A DNA stretch of 64,000 bases from Microvirga rosea. Lineage in GTDB: Bacteria > Pseudomonadota > Alphaproteobacteria > Rhizobiales > Beijerinckiaceae. Below are positions 8,313 to 17,283 of this stretch, piece after piece. The notes under the pieces were generated by a model. The model saw only the letters and a program-made list of their open reading frames with translations, had not been told where the DNA came from and made no database searches. A program made the translations under genes and the position numbers. How positions within the stretch are numbered: position 1 is the stretch's first letter; the number at the start of each line of letters is the position of its first letter. The DNA lies in the NCBI RefSeq assembly GCF_020595095.1, contig NZ_JAJDOP010000003.1:62001-126000 (forward strand). The letters are read 5' to 3'.

Positions 8313-9914
8313 CTATTTGGATCCAAAGGAGAGATTCGAGGGGCGAAAGTCCATATAGTACTGAGCATAGGGCTGCCACTGCACCGTCTTCTTCATGGCG
8401 TAACCCGTCACAGGGTTGTAGAGCATGGTCATGGCCATATCGTCCTCGAACAAGTCCAGCATCCGCGTGTAGGTCGCTTTGCGCTTAGCCGGATCGGTTT
8501 CCGAATAGAGCGTCTTGGCGAGAACGTTGAACTCGGGATTCGCCTTGTAGAGGTTGTGCGATTTTTGCGTATCGGTATCGGGTCCCCAAAGCACCAGCAG
8601 AGAGCCTGTGGGGTCGGGGATGCGGTAGGTGTTCGACCATGGGAAGATCTGGACGCCGGCCTTGCGGACTTCCTTGAAGCTGTCCACGAAATCGATGCGT
8701 ATGTTCACCCCGATGGCGCGCCACATTTCCTGTATGATTTGCGCCGCCTCGACGTTGTAGAGGTAGTAGTTGGGGATAAGGCGATAGGAGATTTCCTGGC
8801 CATTGTATCCGCTTTCCTTGAGGAGTTGCCGGGCTTTCTCGGGGTCATATCCGTAAGCGTTTCGGTTCTTGTCGTAGAGAGGTCCGAAGCTTGGAAGCTG
8901 GTAGCCGTTGGGTGTAAAAGTCTGGCCCTTCCAGAGCGCGTCGATAAGCGCCTTGCGGTCGATGGCGAGGTTCAGCGCGTGACGCAGCTTCTTGTTGGAG
9001 AGTAATGGATCGTTGGTGTTGAATACGACGATATGGCTGTTCTCAAGCGGCACGACCTTCAAGGCTATGTCGGGATAGGCCTTGAGGCTTTCCCACTGGT
9101 CCGGTGGGATCTCGACCGCAAGGTCGTAATCCCCTGCAACGAGTCCGGCGATGCGGGCCGCCACTTCCGGCACGGATTTGAAGGTAATCGCCTTGGCGGC
9201 CTGCCTGCCTTCATAATAGCGGTCGAACGCTTCGAGCTTGACGCGATCGTTCTTTTGGTAATCCACGAACTTATACGGGCCTGTTCCGACAGGGTTCCAG
9301 CGCAGCGCCTTCGCAGCCTCGTCCATCCAGACCTTATGGTCGACACCGTCTTTCTTGAACTTGGTCCAAGCCTCATCGCAGATCACGAAGGACTGGTAGC
9401 TGGAAAGTCGATGCTCCAGGGATGCGTCAGGCTCGCTGGTGATAAATCGTACCGTGCTGTCGTTGACCTTCTCGACGCTCTTGAGCCCGCCGAAATAGGC
9501 CTGCCCATCAGGATAAAAGGCGTTAGGCCCCCAAAGACGCTCAGCCGCGAAGGTCGCAAGAACGTCGTTGGCGTTGAAAGGGCTGCCATCGTGGCAGGTG
9601 ACGCCCTGCCGAAGCTTGAGCTCAAGGGTCGTGGGCGTTGTCCAGGACCAGCTTTCCGCAAGGCCAGGTACGAGCTTGGCGCCGCCATCGGCGGTTGGGT
9701 GGGCGAAGTCACGCCGGATAAGCGTGTCAAAAATCGAATAGTAGATCCGCACGTCCACGTTACCGGTGTTCTCGCCGGGATCGAGGCTGCGGGCCAGTTC
9801 GTTCACCGCGACCGTGAGACTGGGACGGTCATCGTTCTGAGCCATCGCCGGAAACGTGGTGGCCAAAAGGACTGCAAGGCCGGCATGCAGGGTGTGGGAT
9901 CTTTGTCTCGACAT
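8313..9914 (-). CDS. ABC transporter periplasmic substrate-binding protein, SBP_bac_5 family
   Basis: A 533-residue protein with an N-terminal signal peptide (MSRQRS..., hydrophobic core LAVLLATTF, cleavage near AMA-Q). The body matches the extracellular solute-binding family 5 used for peptides, nickel and related ligands (RQGVTCHDGSPFNANDV, RWNPVGTGPYKFVDY). The ATG at 9914 follows a strong AAGGAGGA site; the longer open frame to 9968 overlaps the regulator gene and is not needed. It would collect the substrate in the periplasm for the importer downstream. SBP_bac_5 proteins bind very diverse ligands, so the family name does not fix the substrate. Confidence 0.92.
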   Translation of the reverse strand: MSRQRSHTLHAGLAVLLATTFPAMAQNDDRPSLTVAVNELARSLDPGENTGNVDVRIYYSIFDTLIRRDFAHPTADGGAKLVPGLAESWSWTTPTTLELKLRQGVTCHDGSPFNANDVLATFAAERLWGPNAFYPDGQAYFGGLKSVEKVNDSTVRFITSEPDASLEHRLSSYQSFVICDEAWTKFKKDGVDHKVWMDEAAKALRWNPVGTGPYKFVDYQKNDRVKLEAFDRYYEGRQAAKAITFKSVPEVAARIAGLVAGDYDLAVEIPPDQWESLKAYPDIALKVVPLENSHIVVFNTNDPLLSNKKLRHALNLAIDRKALIDALWKGQTFTPNGYQLPSFGPLYDKNRNAYGYDPEKARQLLKESGYNGQEISYRLIPNYYLYNVEAAQIIQEMWRAIGVNIRIDFVDSFKEVRKAGVQIFPWSNTYRIPDPTGSLLVLWGPDTDTQKSHNLYKANPEFNVLAKTLYSETDPAKRKATYTRMLDLFEDDMAMTMLYNPVTGYAMKKTVQWQPYAQYYMDFRPSNLSFGSK

Positions 9915-9964
9915 TGCTTCCTCCTTTGTCCCGCTCTGGCGGTGGGCGTAACGGCTTGCGCGTT

Positions 9965-10816
9965 TCAACGCCTGCGCCGTGGGGTCTTCGCGGTTTCGAA
10001 AATGCGACGCAGGGTCTCGAACCGACCCAGGGCTTCAAGGGAATGCCCTTTGTCAGCCTGCGAGAGTTCGAGGATCAGGGTGTTGCAGATCGCCATGGGC
10101 ACCGTAAGAGAGTGGAATTCCCCGGCCTCGCCCCGGCGGACAGTCATGACAAGGCTCGCTTCTGGCGGTGCCGCACGGTCCGTTAGAAGGACGGTCCTGG
10201 CACCGAGTTCGGCCGCCAGCGCGAAAGCGCGCTCGATGCCGGGATCTTCATGACGAAAGATCATCCCGAACAGGAGGTCGTCTTCCGTCAGGCCCATCAG
10301 ATCATCCGCGGCTTCCCAATCCAAATGGGCGAGCGCGGAAGCCTGGTAGCCCGAGCGCTTGAGGCGACGAGCGAATATCTCCGCAAGGCTGCTGGCATGA
10401 CCCTCGCCCAGCACGAAGATGCGCCGGGCCGCTCCGAGCCATTGGGTCGTGCGGTCGAGGGTCGATTGGTCGACCTGGGACGCAAGGGCGCTGAGTGCCC
10501 TGATTTCCCCGTCGATGACCGATTGGAGCAACGTCTGGCCGGCCGCCCGGTCCACGCGTTTTCGGACCCGCTTGGAAGCGTCGAGGTCCGATAGCACCGC
10601 ATTGCGAAGCTCTTCCCGCATGGCGCGGTAAGATTCGAAGCCGAGCTTGCGGGCGAGGCGCCCTGCCGTGGAAGGGTGGACACCAGCCCGCTCGGCAATC
10701 TCGTGCGCTGGAAGAAAGCTGCCTTCCGTCTTGTCGAGCAGAAGCACATCGATCAGACGAAGGTCGGATGCGGTGAGTTCGTCGCGGCGCTCGGCGATGA
10801 CTTCTTCCAACAGCAT
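9965..10816 (-). CDS. MurR/RpiR family transcriptional regulator
   Basis: A 283-residue regulator. Residues 1-80 form the HTH_6 DNA-binding domain (ERAGVHPSTAGRLARKLGFESYRAMREELR) and about 120-250 form a SIS phosphosugar-binding domain (IFVLGEGHASSLAEIFARRLKRSGY). It is the first gene of the importer operon, 50 bp before the binding protein, and is divergent from a second glycerophosphodiesterase. Regulators of this family usually respond to phosphorylated sugars or similar compounds. That fits a locus making glycerol phosphate (inference). It probably controls both directions through the paired motif at 10841-10885. Confidence 0.92.
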   Translation of the reverse strand: MLLEEVIAERRDELTASDLRLIDVLLLDKTEGSFLPAHEIAERAGVHPSTAGRLARKLGFESYRAMREELRNAVLSDLDASKRVRKRVDRAAGQTLLQSVIDGEIRALSALASQVDQSTLDRTTQWLGAARRIFVLGEGHASSLAEIFARRLKRSGYQASALAHLDWEAADDLMGLTEDDLLFGMIFRHEDPGIERAFALAAELGARTVLLTDRAAPPEASLVMTVRRGEAGEFHSLTVPMAICNTLILELSQADKGHSLEALGRFETLRRIFETAKTPRRRR

Positions 10817-10840
10817 TCACCATCCTAACGGCTAAGATGC

Positions 10841-10885
10841 TGCAAGATAAATTGCAGAATATGAAGATTGCAAGACAATTTGCCG
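10841..10885. promoter_or_regulatory. Candidate RpiR operator: two direct copies of a 17-bp motif
   Basis: TGCAAGATAAATTGCAG at 10841-10857 recurs as TGCAAGACAATTTGCCG at 10869-10885, 28 bp later; the copies differ at only four positions. The first copy is also a small inverted repeat (TGCAA, six bases, TTGCA). Both lie in the 116-bp gap between the divergent RpiR regulator and glycerophosphodiesterase genes, where an autoregulatory operator would be expected. Confidence 0.55.
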
Positions 10886-10932
10886 CCTTGCTATTATTCT
10901 TTGGTCTGGATGGTCGAAAGCAGGAAACGGAC

Positions 10933-11709
10933 ATGCCACGTAGGACGAAAATCGCAGCCCATCGCGGCGGGGCTCAGCTGTGGCCCGAGAACAGCCGCAT
11001 GGCGTTTCGCAACGCTATTCTGCTGGACGTGGACTTTATCGAGTTCGATGTTCACCGAACCAGGGACGGCGTCTTGGTTGTCCATCACGATGCGGTTCTA
11101 GGGCGGACTTGCGAGGGCACCGGCCCCATCGCGGATCAGGACTGGAACACCCTGAAGGCCCTCAAGTTGCACGACACCGACGGGGAAGGGCTTCCGAGCC
11201 TGTCCGAGGTCCTGGATATCTTGGCGGAGGGACGTCCGGCTTTGCGGTTGGAGATCAAGTACCGGGCGGATCGGAGCCGATATCCGGGTCTGGAGAGAGA
11301 GACCCTGGCGGCGTTGCGCGAGCATGACTTGCTCCAGCGCACGACGGTGACGGCATTTGAGCTTGAGGTGCTTCGAGAAGTGGTGGCACAGGCTCCAGGC
11401 CTGCCGACCATTCACTTAGTTCGCGAGCAGGAATACCAATCCGAAGGGCGCCAGGTTGCTCCTTACGCGGAGCGGGCACGCGCTGCGGGCGTACGCGAAA
11501 TCGCCTTGCGAATTGAACATATTCAAGAAAGAGACCGAGAGTTATGTGCAGCGTTCGGAGTGGAATTAGGGGTGTTCGCCGCCCATGATATTCCTGCAAT
11601 CAGACATGCCTTCGATCTCGGCGTGTCGGCTTTTACGACTGACAGGCCCGACCTGGCGCTGCTTGTGGAGCGAGACCGCTCTGTATCCGAAACTACGGCT
11701 CACAGATAG
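10933..11709 (+). CDS. Glycerophosphodiester phosphodiesterase, second copy
   Basis: A 258-residue GDPD with AHRGG, ENSRMAF, EFDVHRTRDGV and VVHHDAVLGRTCEG, so all main catalytic segments are kept. No signal peptide is present in the chosen form. The start at 10933 follows AGGAA; the frame is open back to 10837 but that stretch covers the operator-like repeats. The protein is clearly different in sequence from the GDPD at 5730-6482. Divergent placement from the RpiR operon suggests joint regulation and a shared pathway, possibly with different alcohol head groups. Confidence 0.88.
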   Translation: MPRRTKIAAHRGGAQLWPENSRMAFRNAILLDVDFIEFDVHRTRDGVLVVHHDAVLGRTCEGTGPIADQDWNTLKALKLHDTDGEGLPSLSEVLDILAEGRPALRLEIKYRADRSRYPGLERETLAALREHDLLQRTTVTAFELEVLREVVAQAPGLPTIHLVREQEYQSEGRQVAPYAERARAAGVREIALRIEHIQERDRELCAAFGVELGVFAAHDIPAIRHAFDLGVSAFTTDRPDLALLVERDRSVSETTAHR

Positions 11710-11773
11710 TTCATCCTGTGACCAGCTTCGACTTGGTGCAGTTCCGTTCACGACATGTTTGACAATTCAACGG

Positions 11774-12790
11774 TCATCGCCAGCCTAATGCCGGGGCGAC
11801 ATGCTTCAGAATGGCTTCGATCACATGAACGTTGTAATCGACACCAAGCTGGTTCGGCACGGTTAGAAGGAGCGTGTCGGCTTCGGCAATGGCCTCGTCC
11901 GTCTTGAGCTCTTCCACAAGTCTGTCTGGCTCTGCGGCGTAGGAGCGGCCGAAGATCGCCTGCATTTTGTCGATGACGCCAATCTGGTCAGTGTCCTTGC
12001 CATGCCCGAAATAAGCGTGGTCGCGCTCATCCACGAGCGCGAAGATCGAACGAGAGACTGATACCCGAGGCTCACGGGCATGTCCTGCTTCCTTCCAGGC
12101 TTCCCTGTAACGGCGGATTTGCTTGGCCTGTTGGACGTGGAAGGGCTCGCCTGTCTCATCCTCCTTCAGGGTCGAACTCTGCAGATTCATGCCTTTCTGC
12201 GCGGCCCAGACAGCGGTCGCGTTGGACGCTGACCCCCACCAGATGCGCTCGCGCAGGCCCTCCGCGTGCGGTTCGAGGCGCAGCAGGCCGGGTGGGTTCG
12301 GAAACATCGGACGAGGGTTCGGTTCGGCAAACCCCTCACCCTTGAGCACATTGAGGAGCACTTCCGTATGATGGCGGGCCATATCGGCGTCGCCTTGTCC
12401 CTCTTGAGGCACATAGCCGAAGTAGCGCCAGCCATCGATCACCTGTTCAGGTGAGCCGCGGCTGATGCCAAGCTGCAGACGTCCTCCGCTGATCAGGTCG
12501 GCCGCCCCGGCGTCCTCGGCCATATACAGAGGATTCTCGTAACGCATGTCGATGACGGCCGTACCGATCTCAATACGCTTGGTTTTTGCCCCGATCGCGG
12601 CCAGCAGCGGAAACGGCGAGGCGAGCTGGCGCGCGAAGTGATGGACGCGGAAATACGCGCCATCCGCGCCGAGTTCCTCGGCCGCTATTGCAAGGTCGAT
12701 GGACTGGAGGAGGGCGTCACGAGCCGAGCGTGTCTGCGAGTGCGGGGAGGGGGACCAGTGCCCAAACGAGAGAAATCCAATCTTCTTCAT
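11774..12790 (-). CDS. LLM class flavin-dependent oxidoreductase (luciferase-like)
   Basis: A 338-residue protein of the bacterial luciferase-like monooxygenase superfamily, group 1. Typical segments are AEELGADGAYFRVHHF, the IEIGTAVIDMRYENP strand, LQLGISRGSPEQ and the late WGSASNATAVWAAQKGMNL. These TIM-barrel enzymes use reduced flavin supplied by a reductase and act in the cytoplasm; the substrate cannot be read from sequence. It converges with the GDPD gene and no flavin reductase is adjacent. About 190 bp of unremarkable DNA separate it from the exporter operon. Confidence 0.9.
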   Translation of the reverse strand: MKKIGFLSFGHWSPSPHSQTRSARDALLQSIDLAIAAEELGADGAYFRVHHFARQLASPFPLLAAIGAKTKRIEIGTAVIDMRYENPLYMAEDAGAADLISGGRLQLGISRGSPEQVIDGWRYFGYVPQEGQGDADMARHHTEVLLNVLKGEGFAEPNPRPMFPNPPGLLRLEPHAEGLRERIWWGSASNATAVWAAQKGMNLQSSTLKEDETGEPFHVQQAKQIRRYREAWKEAGHAREPRVSVSRSIFALVDERDHAYFGHGKDTDQIGVIDKMQAIFGRSYAAEPDRLVEELKTDEAIAEADTLLLTVPNQLGVDYNVHVIEAILKHVAPALGWR

Positions 12791-12980
12791 GAGCGGGCCC
12801 TATCCATATGCGTTCCGTCAGTTTGATACGACAGCAGCCTGTTGGGCTGATCGTGCCAAAAATAGACTACGAGTGTTGCGGCATTGTTGCAGTAACCCGG
12901 CCAGGGCACAACGAACTTCGCCGTAGAGCCGTCAAAAGTAAACTCCGGTCGGAGCGAACAATAGATGCGCGGCAGAACCC

Positions 12981-15143
12981 TTAGAATCCACTCTCTCGTA
13001 TGAGGACCGTGACGAAACGCCTCCAGGCCTGCCTCAAAAGACTTTCCGGCTCGCTGCTCAGAAGGACGGTCCCAATCTCAACCCTGGACGACGCGGTCGG
13101 CTGATGAGGCTCCAGGATGACACGATAGACCGGAAGTTCTGGAATGACCGTTTCATTGGCACCCTGCCGGGAGGCGATGGGGCCGCCGTTGATTGATGCC
13201 AACTCCGGATGGGACATTGATCGCAGAGCGGTCTTGTCGACAGAAACGACTGTCGCTCCGATCTTCGCGTTGGTCGCGTCATAAGGGATGAACGTCGCGG
13301 GCCTATCGGGCCGTATCCTGGCCAAATCGGTTTCGTCCATGTAGGCTTCGATACGATCTGCAGAAAGGTCGGCGATTGACGCGAGTTTCTCTCCCAGCTT
13401 GACCCATTCGCCCTGCGCCAACGGATCAGCAAGCTCAACGATGGTTCCGGAAACCGGAGCCCTGATGTCGAGACGGTTGAGCTCAACCGCCAGGGCGTTT
13501 CGCTCCGCTTTGGCACCGTCCCATTCACGCATCAGGATCCGCGATCGTGCCAAAGACTCCGCATCCTGGGGCATTGCCGCAATCTGATCCGCGAGGTTCT
13601 GTACCTTCCGCTCAGCTTGCGCGGCCTTGTAGGTGATATCTGGAGAAGCGATCCGGAACAGGATGTCGCCCTCCGAAACCCGTTCTCCGACCTTCACGCG
13701 AATTGCGGTGATCTGACCGGCCGCATGGGCGAAGACGTCGGATCGGACTTGAGCGATGAGCAAGCCCGGTGCGTGGATGTTGCTGCGCCACGGGAAGACG
13801 ACGATGACGAAGGCAAGAACCACAAGCGAGAGAGTGACAATCGTTTGGCGATTGAGCTTCATGGATTCGCGCCGACGCCCCCAGGTGACAAATTCTCTGA
13901 TGATTGGGCCTGCAATGAACCACCAAAGCTCAACCGCGAACAGCGCGATGCCGAGCGCCTTGAAGAACATATGGTAGACGAGAAACGCGATGCCGAGAAA
14001 GAGAACAAGCCGATAGATCCAGGTCGTGACCGCATAGAGAATGAGGATGCGGCGCATGCTTCCTGACCAGAATTCTGGGGGAGGATCGCCGAAAGCGAAC
14101 ATGATCTCGCGGAGGAAATGGCGTGCGAGGGCGAATGAGCGCTCCTGAAGGTTCGGCACATCGAGAATATCCGCCAACAGATAGTAGCCGTCGAAACGCA
14201 TGAACGGCGACATGTTGATCAGAACCGTCAGGAACCACGTCGTTGTCGCCCACACGAAGACGACGCTGCGGAGAATACCGTCAGGCAGAAAGCTCCATAG
14301 CAACAGGGCATACGCGGCGAGGCAGCACTCAGCTGCGACGCCTGCGCTGCCGATCGCCAGGCGTTTGGATCTCGCACGCAGGCGCCAGGCCTCGGTCGTG
14401 TCCGTGTAAAGCACGGGTGTCAGGACCAGAAACGCAACGCCCATGCTCGGAACGCGACAGCCGAAGCGCTTTGCGGTCAGCCCGTGGCCCAGTTCATGGA
14501 GGCATTTGGACAGAAAGAGCGACAGCCCCGCAATGGATGCGCCCTCCAACGAGAAGAACCACGGAAATGAAGCCGAGAACACATCCCACTGACGAAGAGC
14601 AAGGTAGAGGCCTGCAAGCGCCGCGATAATCGTGATCAGGAGAAACCGGAACGAATAGAGCCACTTCAATCGCGGCAATGCTGTCGCGAGTGCGCGATCC
14701 GGCCGCAGGATCGGAACACGGATGAACAGGTAATGGTGCAGAAGCCAGGCCCAGACACTCTGCTTGCGTGCGGCCTTCTGTGTCAGGAGGCGTTTCGTCC
14801 CTTCCGCCGTTGGGAGGCGTAGCAGGTTGGCTGTGAGAAGAAAACGCCCGAAGGTCTCCACATCATCCTCGTCGGCATCGAGCGCAGTCTCCGCTCGAAT
14901 GCGTTCTGCGATGTCTTTCCCCGAGCCCAGATGCCAGCGGCAAAGGATCTCGAACTCGCGCCACCCAATGCGAAAAAAGCGGTTGGCGGCAGGATCATGG
15001 AGGGTCCAGGACGGTGATCCATCCCGGAGGCTCGGTCCAGGTTCAAGGGTGAGTTCGTCTCGCAGGGGCGCGAAGGAAGACCGTGACGTCTCCTCCGTGA
15101 GGCCGACCGCGTCTGTGATGGGCGAATTTAGAGCCCCAGCCAT
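12981..15143 (-). CDS. M50 (site-2-protease-like) membrane metallopeptidase fused to HlyD-type adaptor domain
   Basis: A 720-residue inner-membrane protein. Residues 45-110 resemble the PqqD-like/winged-helix region found before such domains (WTLHDPAANRFFRIGWREFE). An M50 protease domain follows with zinc motif HELGH (216-220) and the second S2P motif N310-MSPFMRF-D318-G, so the catalytic residues look intact. After further membrane helices, residues 450 to about 700 form a biotinyl-lipoyl/HlyD adaptor (VFAHAAGQITAIRVKVGERVSEGDIL). Its start overlaps the HlyD gene upstream by 16 bases and it ends the giant-protein operon. Probable role: take the place of the ABC transporter in the exporter, process the cargo, or both. 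That role is inferred from context. Confidence 0.85.
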   Translation of the reverse strand: MAGALNSPITDAVGLTEETSRSSFAPLRDELTLEPGPSLRDGSPSWTLHDPAANRFFRIGWREFEILCRWHLGSGKDIAERIRAETALDADEDDVETFGRFLLTANLLRLPTAEGTKRLLTQKAARKQSVWAWLLHHYLFIRVPILRPDRALATALPRLKWLYSFRFLLITIIAALAGLYLALRQWDVFSASFPWFFSLEGASIAGLSLFLSKCLHELGHGLTAKRFGCRVPSMGVAFLVLTPVLYTDTTEAWRLRARSKRLAIGSAGVAAECCLAAYALLLWSFLPDGILRSVVFVWATTTWFLTVLINMSPFMRFDGYYLLADILDVPNLQERSFALARHFLREIMFAFGDPPPEFWSGSMRRILILYAVTTWIYRLVLFLGIAFLVYHMFFKALGIALFAVELWWFIAGPIIREFVTWGRRRESMKLNRQTIVTLSLVVLAFVIVVFPWRSNIHAPGLLIAQVRSDVFAHAAGQITAIRVKVGERVSEGDILFRIASPDITYKAAQAERKVQNLADQIAAMPQDAESLARSRILMREWDGAKAERNALAVELNRLDIRAPVSGTIVELADPLAQGEWVKLGEKLASIADLSADRIEAYMDETDLARIRPDRPATFIPYDATNAKIGATVVSVDKTALRSMSHPELASINGGPIASRQGANETVIPELPVYRVILEPHQPTASSRVEIGTVLLSSEPESLLRQAWRRFVTVLIRESGF

Positions 15144-16468
15144 TGACGCGCAGCCGCAATGGGACGCCGGAACAGATAATAGGCGAGGGTCACCTGTTCA
15201 CCATAGAGCTTGGCAGTTCCTTTCAAACCAATCCGCAGGGGCGACTCATTCTCGCTCAACTGAGCCTTGATCCGAAAAGTCAGTAGATTGTCTGCGCCGC
15301 GTTGGGCGCGATAGGACGCAAAGGTCAGGGTTCCGTCGCGCGGGTTCTCAGGATCTGAGTTGAGGAAGAGGCGAACCGGAGCACCGGCGTCCAAGTCAAT
15401 CGCATCCGCAACGGGCAGTCGAACCTCGATTTCCACCTTCTTCGGATCAGCCACCTGCATGACCCTCTCGCCGATGGCAACGGGACGGCCAAGCCATTCG
15501 TTCGGGTCGTCGAAGACGGCCAAACCGTCCTTCGGGGACTTGACGACGATCCGCGACAGCTGGTCCGTGAGATATGCCGCTTCTGCTGCCTGTTGGTCGA
15601 GCTTGCCCTGAAGGACGGGCAGGGATGCGCGTGCCTTCTGGTCCGCCACGGAAAGCTGTCGCGCTTGGCGGAGTTCCGCCTCGGCAACCTCGCGCGCCCG
15701 ACGGGCGATCTCCAATTGATTTTCCAGACGGCGCGGGTCGAGGGTGAAGAGCACTTGTCCCTCGAGGATGGCTTCGTTTGGCCGCACCGCCACCGTCTCG
15801 ATGACACCTTCTAGCGGCGCACGGATCACAGCAGGATCGCGCGGAATGATTTCGGCCGGAGCCAGCACCGACTGGCGCACCGGAATAAAGCCGGCGCACA
15901 TGATGAGAAGGGCAGCTCCTCCTGCGAGAACCCGGTATCTGGTCGGACCGACTTGCGCCAGACGCTCGCCAAGGCCACGCCGCGAGAGATGCGCCATCCA
16001 TGCATGTCCATAGCAATCCCGGAGGATGTCGAGAAGTTGGGTGTCGCTCGTAGCCCAGGGTTCCTCACGTGCCAGAAGCAATCCGCCGAGCGATGGATCG
16101 CCGAGCGGCACCCATAAGACCTGTGGGGGCAGCCACTCCGACCATTCCTGCGCAAGAGCTTCTGGGAGGTCAGACGGCTGGAAAGCCCTGATCTCGTTCA
16201 TTGTACCGAGATGCCAGTGTGCCGCAATGCGACCGATCCATGCCAGAAAGGGCGAGTGCGGATCCGTCGACGACAGGCCCGAAACGGCCGCGACCTTTCC
16301 CTGCCGCCCATTGTTGCGCCACAGAAGCGCTTGGCGATAGGGAACAATCGCGTGCGTCTCGTTGACCATCACGAACATCAGTTCGTCGAGCGACGCGTTT
16401 CGGGCACGCCCTTCCAGCTGCACGAGCAACGTCATGCGCAGAAGCTGCCGCGCCTGTGGTTCGCTCAT
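15128..16468 (-). CDS. HlyD-family periplasmic adaptor with GAF-like N-terminal domain
   Basis: A 446-residue protein. Residues 1-175 look like a cytoplasmic GAF-type domain (ASLDELMFVMVNETHAIVPYRQALLW, then VLWVPLGDPSLGGLLLAREEPW). One membrane helix follows near residue 190 (VLAGGAALLIMCAGFIPV). The rest is a periplasmic HlyD adaptor: half-motif VIRAPLEGVIETVAVRPNEAI, a coiled-coil hairpin, then the beta-barrel. The ATG overlaps the previous stop by four bases. A sensor-like domain on an adaptor is unusual; it may link export to a cytoplasmic signal (inference). It probably bridges the inner-membrane M50 protein and the TolC-like channel. Confidence 0.82.
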   Translation of the reverse strand: MSEPQARQLLRMTLLVQLEGRARNASLDELMFVMVNETHAIVPYRQALLWRNNGRQGKVAAVSGLSSTDPHSPFLAWIGRIAAHWHLGTMNEIRAFQPSDLPEALAQEWSEWLPPQVLWVPLGDPSLGGLLLAREEPWATSDTQLLDILRDCYGHAWMAHLSRRGLGERLAQVGPTRYRVLAGGAALLIMCAGFIPVRQSVLAPAEIIPRDPAVIRAPLEGVIETVAVRPNEAILEGQVLFTLDPRRLENQLEIARRAREVAEAELRQARQLSVADQKARASLPVLQGKLDQQAAEAAYLTDQLSRIVVKSPKDGLAVFDDPNEWLGRPVAIGERVMQVADPKKVEIEVRLPVADAIDLDAGAPVRLFLNSDPENPRDGTLTFASYRAQRGADNLLTFRIKAQLSENESPLRIGLKGTAKLYGEQVTLAYYLFRRPIAAARQWLGL

Positions 16469-17223
16469 GGCTGCTGGGCCGCCAGCCCCGTGTGAGAAAA
16501 CTGCGCGAGGCCGCTCATGCCGGTCCGAAGCTCAGGAAAGACACCATCGATCCGTGCATAAATCTTGACGGTCTGGCTGACCGGGTCGATGCGAGCGCCG
16601 ATGCGCGTGACGATTGCCGGAAAGGTCCGTTCCAGCTCGTCAACTCGCACACTCAGCTTCTCGCCGGCCTGCAGCCATGCGAGCCAGCGTGATGGCGCCA
16701 CGAGCTCAAGTTCGAGCTCCTTGTCGCTGAGTATATCGAGCAGCGGCTGACCTACCGTTACATATTGATAGCGCTGGACCTTCGATTCAGACACTCGACC
16801 CGAGAACGGAGCCGGCACACGGCAATGCGCAACGTCGATCCTGGCAACCTCGAGATCTGCCTTGGCGGCCGTGGTATCGATCACTGCAAGATCGAGATCG
16901 ACCTTTCCAGTCGCTCCGCGCTGATCGAGCTGCTTCAACGCGACGAGTTTGCGCTCGGCACGGTCGAGCTGAGCCTGGGCAAGCGACAGACGAGCCTGTA
17001 ATGCCGAGCAGTCGAGTCCAGCAAGTTCCTGGCCTGCCTCGAAGGCATCGCCCTCTCGAAAGGGGAGCGAGACGACCTTGCCGGCAATCTCGCTTGATAG
17101 GATCGTCATATGCCTCGGAGTCAGCTGCGCGCGAACCTCCGCCTCATCGGCAGGCGCCTGTGCGAGCGTAGGCCCGCACCATGCGCTGAAGAGAATGAGG
17201 CCGATAACGGCAACGGGCTTCAC
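16465..17223 (-). CDS. Periplasmic adaptor (membrane fusion) protein, HlyD/RND type
   Basis: A 252-residue protein with a signal peptide (MKPVAVIGLILFSAWCGPTLAQ). It has the lipoyl-domain halves (AGKVVSLPFREGDAFEAGQEL and VPAPFSGRVSES) around a short alpha-hairpin, then a beta-barrel segment. Start is GTG at 17223 with AGGAG ten bases before it. It is shorter than common adaptors (350-400 residues). It lies between the TolC-like gene and the GAF-HlyD gene, overlapping the latter by four bases, so the locus carries three HlyD-type modules in all. Confidence 0.85.
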   Translation of the reverse strand: MKPVAVIGLILFSAWCGPTLAQAPADEAEVRAQLTPRHMTILSSEIAGKVVSLPFREGDAFEAGQELAGLDCSALQARLSLAQAQLDRAERKLVALKQLDQRGATGKVDLDLAVIDTTAAKADLEVARIDVAHCRVPAPFSGRVSESKVQRYQYVTVGQPLLDILSDKELELELVAPSRWLAWLQAGEKLSVRVDELERTFPAIVTRIGARIDPVSQTVKIYARIDGVFPELRTGMSGLAQFSHTGLAAQQP

Positions 17224-17283
17224 GAGGCTTCGCTCCTTCCAGTCAGATCAGGATTGCGCTCCTGAGGCTCCTGTTGCGTCGGA

